Translations under genes and position numbers: made by a program
Origin: an uncultured Collinsella sp.
GTDB taxonomy: Bacteria; Actinomycetota; Coriobacteriia; Coriobacteriales; Coriobacteriaceae
Direction: 5' to 3'
DNA length: 7,830 nt
Assembly (NCBI GenBank): GCA_958421035.1
Contig: CATZKS010000102.1
Coordinates: 1 to 7,830 of the forward strand
Notes under the pieces: generated by a model
What the model saw: only the letters and a program-made list of their open reading frames with translations
The model's database searches: none
Told to the model about the DNA's origin: nothing
Shown here: positions 6,081 through 7,830 of the stretch, piece by piece
How the letters are laid out: each line of letters opens with the position of its first letter
Numbering within the stretch: position 1 is the first letter of the stretch

Positions 6081-6935
6081 ATGGGCAAGTACGTAATCGT
6101 GGTTGAGTCTGGGTCGGATGTGACGCCGGAGCTTTGCGAGCGCTACGGCATCGTGCGCGTGCCCATGCATGTCACGATTGGTGACGAGACCGTCGAGGAC
6201 GGTTCGATCGATCCGCTCGAGATTTACTCGCGCTGCAACGAGTTTGGCGTAATGCCCAAGACCAGCGGCTGCGCGCCTGCGGATTTTGCTCACGTGTACG
6301 ACCGTATCCATGCCGAGCAGCCCGATGCGACCATTCTGCATCTTGCGTACTCCGAGGCCACGACCTGCTCGCATCAATCATCGAAGATTGCCGCCAAGGG
6401 GCGCGACTACGTCTACTCCATGGACACGCGCTTTGTCTCGGTGGGTCAGTCGCTCGTTGTCGTCGAGACTGCCAAATACATCGAGGCTCACCCCGATGCC
6501 ACCGTCGACGAGATCTTCGCCTTCACGAACTCCGTCATGGACCGTGTGCTGCTGGGCTTTGTTCCTACCGACCTAGCCTTCCTTAAGGCAGGCGGTCGTC
6601 TGTCCAACGTGGCATTCCTTGGCGCCCATCTGCTCAAGATTAAGCCCTGCATTGAGGTGACGGGCGGCAAGTTCGTGGCGACCAAGAAGTTCCGCGGCTC
6701 TATGCTCAAGTGCGCCCGCGCCTTTATTGACCACATGGTTGCGAAGGGCGAGATTGACTACTCGCACATTGGCCTGGCGTATTCGGTGGGCCTTTCCCAG
6801 GAGCTGCGCGATGACATGGAAGTCTATGCGCATGACCTGGGCTTTAAAGACGTTACCTGGACTCAGGTCGGCGGCGTCATCTCGAGCCATTGCGGCCCGA
6901 CCGCCTTCGGTGCGGTGCTCACGTTTAAGGCGTAA
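6081..6935 (+). CDS. DegV/FakB-like fatty-acid-binding protein
   Basis: A 284-residue cytosolic protein, the usual DegV length. In Firmicutes, FakB members of this family hold a fatty acid while FakA phosphorylates it for phospholipid synthesis; no FakA is encoded here, so the role is inferred from family. Visible marks are the N-terminal strand and loop YVIVVESGSDV (residues 4-14, with Glu9 where Asp is common), KTSGCAPADF (60-69, the TSxPS-type lipid-head loop, with Gly-Cys-Ala in place of the common Gln-Pro-Ser), LKIKPCIEVTGGKF before KKFRG in the second domain, and SSHCGPTAFGAVLTFKA at the end, corresponding to the family's H-x-GPGALG. I chose ATG 6081 because homologues begin at this strand. 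The ribosome binding site is weak (GAGATGGG at 6062-6069), and in-frame ATG 6057 or GTG 6072 are alternatives. It appears to be a single transcription unit, separate from the sugar operon. Confidence 0.9.
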   Translation: MGKYVIVVESGSDVTPELCERYGIVRVPMHVTIGDETVEDGSIDPLEIYSRCNEFGVMPKTSGCAPADFAHVYDRIHAEQPDATILHLAYSEATTCSHQSSKIAAKGRDYVYSMDTRFVSVGQSLVVVETAKYIEAHPDATVDEIFAFTNSVMDRVLLGFVPTDLAFLKAGGRLSNVAFLGAHLLKIKPCIEVTGGKFVATKKFRGSMLKCARAFIDHMVAKGEIDYSHIGLAYSVGLSQELRDDMEVYAHDLGFKDVTWTQVGGVISSHCGPTAFGAVLTFKA

Positions 6936-6999
6936 AGGCCGCAGGCGAGCGTTCTTCGGCCTGACATCTCGACGTAGCCCCCAGCCATGGTGATGGGGG
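6936..6999 (+). other. Two hairpins downstream of the DegV gene
   Basis: AGGCCG (6936-6941) pairs with CGGCCT (6957-6962) immediately after the stop codon. CCCCCA (6978-6983) pairs with TGGGGG (6994-6999) around a ten-base loop containing CCATGG. Neither is followed by a T-run, so they are weak terminator candidates. They may end or stabilise the DegV transcript. Confidence 0.35.
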
Positions 7000-7013
7000 A
7001 TAGGTTAAAACGT

Positions 7014-7062
7014 GCCATTCTGGCCCGAGACGTTTAAACGCAAACGCATGGGCTAGAATGGC
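7014..7062. promoter_or_regulatory. Nested inverted repeats overlapping the pflA promoter
   Basis: GCCATTCTGGCCC (7014-7026) and GGGCTAGAATGGC (7050-7062) are inverted copies over 13 positions with one G-T mismatch, separated by 23 bases. Inside lies the perfect palindrome CGTTTAAACG (7031-7040). The right arm contains the putative -10 hexamer. The arrangement could be a DNA operator over the promoter or, in RNA reading through from the DegV gene, a hairpin followed by TCTGGCATTTTAATT that acts as a terminator. Confidence 0.45.
7054..7059 (+). promoter_or_regulatory. pflA: Putative -10 element of the pflA promoter
   Basis: TAGAAT matches TATAAT at five of six positions. It lies about 50 bases upstream of the pflA start and would start transcription near 7066. 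The -35 region is weak: CGTTTA at 7031-7036 is at 17-base spacing and lies in the palindrome, so activator or repressor control there is plausible. Confidence 0.45.
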
Positions 7063-7109
7063 TCTGGCATTTTAATTGGTTGCATCCAAGGAGAGGCAAG
7101 GTAGCGCGA

Positions 7110-7830
7110 ATGGCAGAAATGACGCTTGAGGGTGTGGACGCTCGTCCCGAGGACTCTGCGTTTGCCCTGGGCCGCGTGCATTCAATCGAGACGATGGGAA
7201 CGGTCGACGGACCTGGCATCCGCTTTGTGGTGTTTGTTCAGGGCTGTCCCATGCGCTGCGCGTATTGCCACAATCCCGATACCTGGTCGGTCAACGGCGG
7301 CACCATGGTGACCGTCGAGCATCTGATGGACGAGTTCCAGAGCAACCATGAGTTTTACCGCAGCGGCGGAATTACGGTTTCGGGTGGCGAGCCGCTTCTG
7401 CAGCCCGAGTTTTTGGCCGACCTGTTCCGTACAATGCACAACAACCCCGATGGCCGCGTGCATACCTGCCTTGACAGCTGCGGATATGCGTTTGACCCCA
7501 ACCACCCCGAGAAGTTCGATGCCGTTCTCAACGAGACCGACATGGTGCTGCTCGACATTAAGCATGCCGATCCGGTTGAGCATAAAAAGCTGACCGGATG
7601 CGATCCTGCGCGCATTCTGGCGTTTGGCGATGAGCTGGCGCGTCGCAAGATCAAGGTCGTTATCCGCCACGTGGTTGTGCCGGGCATTACCGACACGGTG
7701 GAGGAGTGTGAGAAGCTCGGTCGCCTCATCGCTCCATGGCACAACGTGGTGGGCCTGGAAATGCTGCCGTATCACACGATGGGCGTCGTCAAGTATGAGC
7801 AGCTGGGGATTCCATATCAGCTTGAGGGCG
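7110..7830 (+). CDS. pflA: Pyruvate formate-lyase activating enzyme (radical SAM), 3' end cut by the window
   Basis: This oxygen-sensitive radical SAM activase uses a [4Fe-4S] cluster and S-adenosylmethionine to create the glycyl radical on pyruvate formate-lyase, which splits pyruvate into acetyl-CoA and formate. RVHSIETMGTVDGPGIRFVV (residues 22-41) is the typical PflA N-terminus. Cys46, Cys50 and Cys53 in GCPMRCAYCHNP are the cluster-binding CxxxCxxC. VSGGEPLLQPEF is the SAM-contacting GGE segment, followed by LLDIKH and HVVVPGITD. About 240 codons are present without a stop; the family is near 245 residues, so only the tail is missing. The start has about 20 extra residues before the conserved region. 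AAGG at 7098-7101 gives an acceptable ribosome binding site, while the stronger AAGGAG at 7088-7093 is rather distant. In-frame ATG 7119 is an alternative. The partner pflB is not in the window and may lie downstream or elsewhere. An activase of a related glycyl-radical enzyme is less likely. Confidence 0.93.
   Translation, partial: MAEMTLEGVDARPEDSAFALGRVHSIETMGTVDGPGIRFVVFVQGCPMRCAYCHNPDTWSVNGGTMVTVEHLMDEFQSNHEFYRSGGITVSGGEPLLQPEFLADLFRTMHNNPDGRVHTCLDSCGYAFDPNHPEKFDAVLNETDMVLLDIKHADPVEHKKLTGCDPARILAFGDELARRKIKVVIRHVVVPGITDTVEECEKLGRLIAPWHNVVGLEMLPYHTMGVVKYEQLGIPYQLEG

Noticed and set aside
1..7830. CRISPR array, tRNA or rRNA genes, insertion sequences
   Set aside because: I saw no regularly spaced repeats, no cloverleaf-type sequence and no transposase motif in the readable genes.

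Overview
The window reads as a chromosomal segment of a GC-rich anaerobic Gram-positive bacterium. The style suggests an intestinal Coriobacteriia member such as Collinsella. That is inference from codon use (strong preference for C- and G-ending codons), a PTS-based sugar economy, a DegV protein and an oxygen-sensitive pyruvate formate-lyase activase. No rRNA or marker gene here proves the taxonomy. All recognisable genes lie on the + strand.

Layout: bases 1-165 hold no gene I can identify, but end in an operator-like site. A LacI-family regulator (187-1197) is followed by a control region (1198-1380) with one inverted and two tandem operator-like sites laid over a good sigma-70-type promoter. 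From it starts a probable operon. It encodes a divergent GH32 glycosidase (1381-2763), a sucrose-type PTS permease with EIIB and EIIC but no EIIA (2809-4260), and a canonical GH32 sucrose-6-phosphate-hydrolase-like enzyme (4362-5804). A long stem-loop without a U-tract separates the last two genes. After a 276-base spacer with another long stem-loop and a perfect 18-base palindrome come a DegV-family fatty-acid-binding protein (6081-6935) and, from its own probable promoter, pyruvate formate-lyase activating enzyme (7110 to the window end, truncated).

Working model: the EIIBC permease imports and phosphorylates sucrose or a related fructoside, using a phosphate donor EIIA encoded elsewhere. 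The canonical GH32 splits the phosphorylated sugar in the cytosol. The LacI-type protein represses the operon, and perhaps itself, by binding the shared TGACA-containing sites until an inducer appears. The divergent GH32 keeps the three catalytic acidic residues but has lost most of the usual first signature motif, so it may act on a different fructoside. No fructokinase is present. The most interesting parts are this paired-GH32 arrangement and the four-site operator set; I see no wholly novel system such as a defence locus or CRISPR array.
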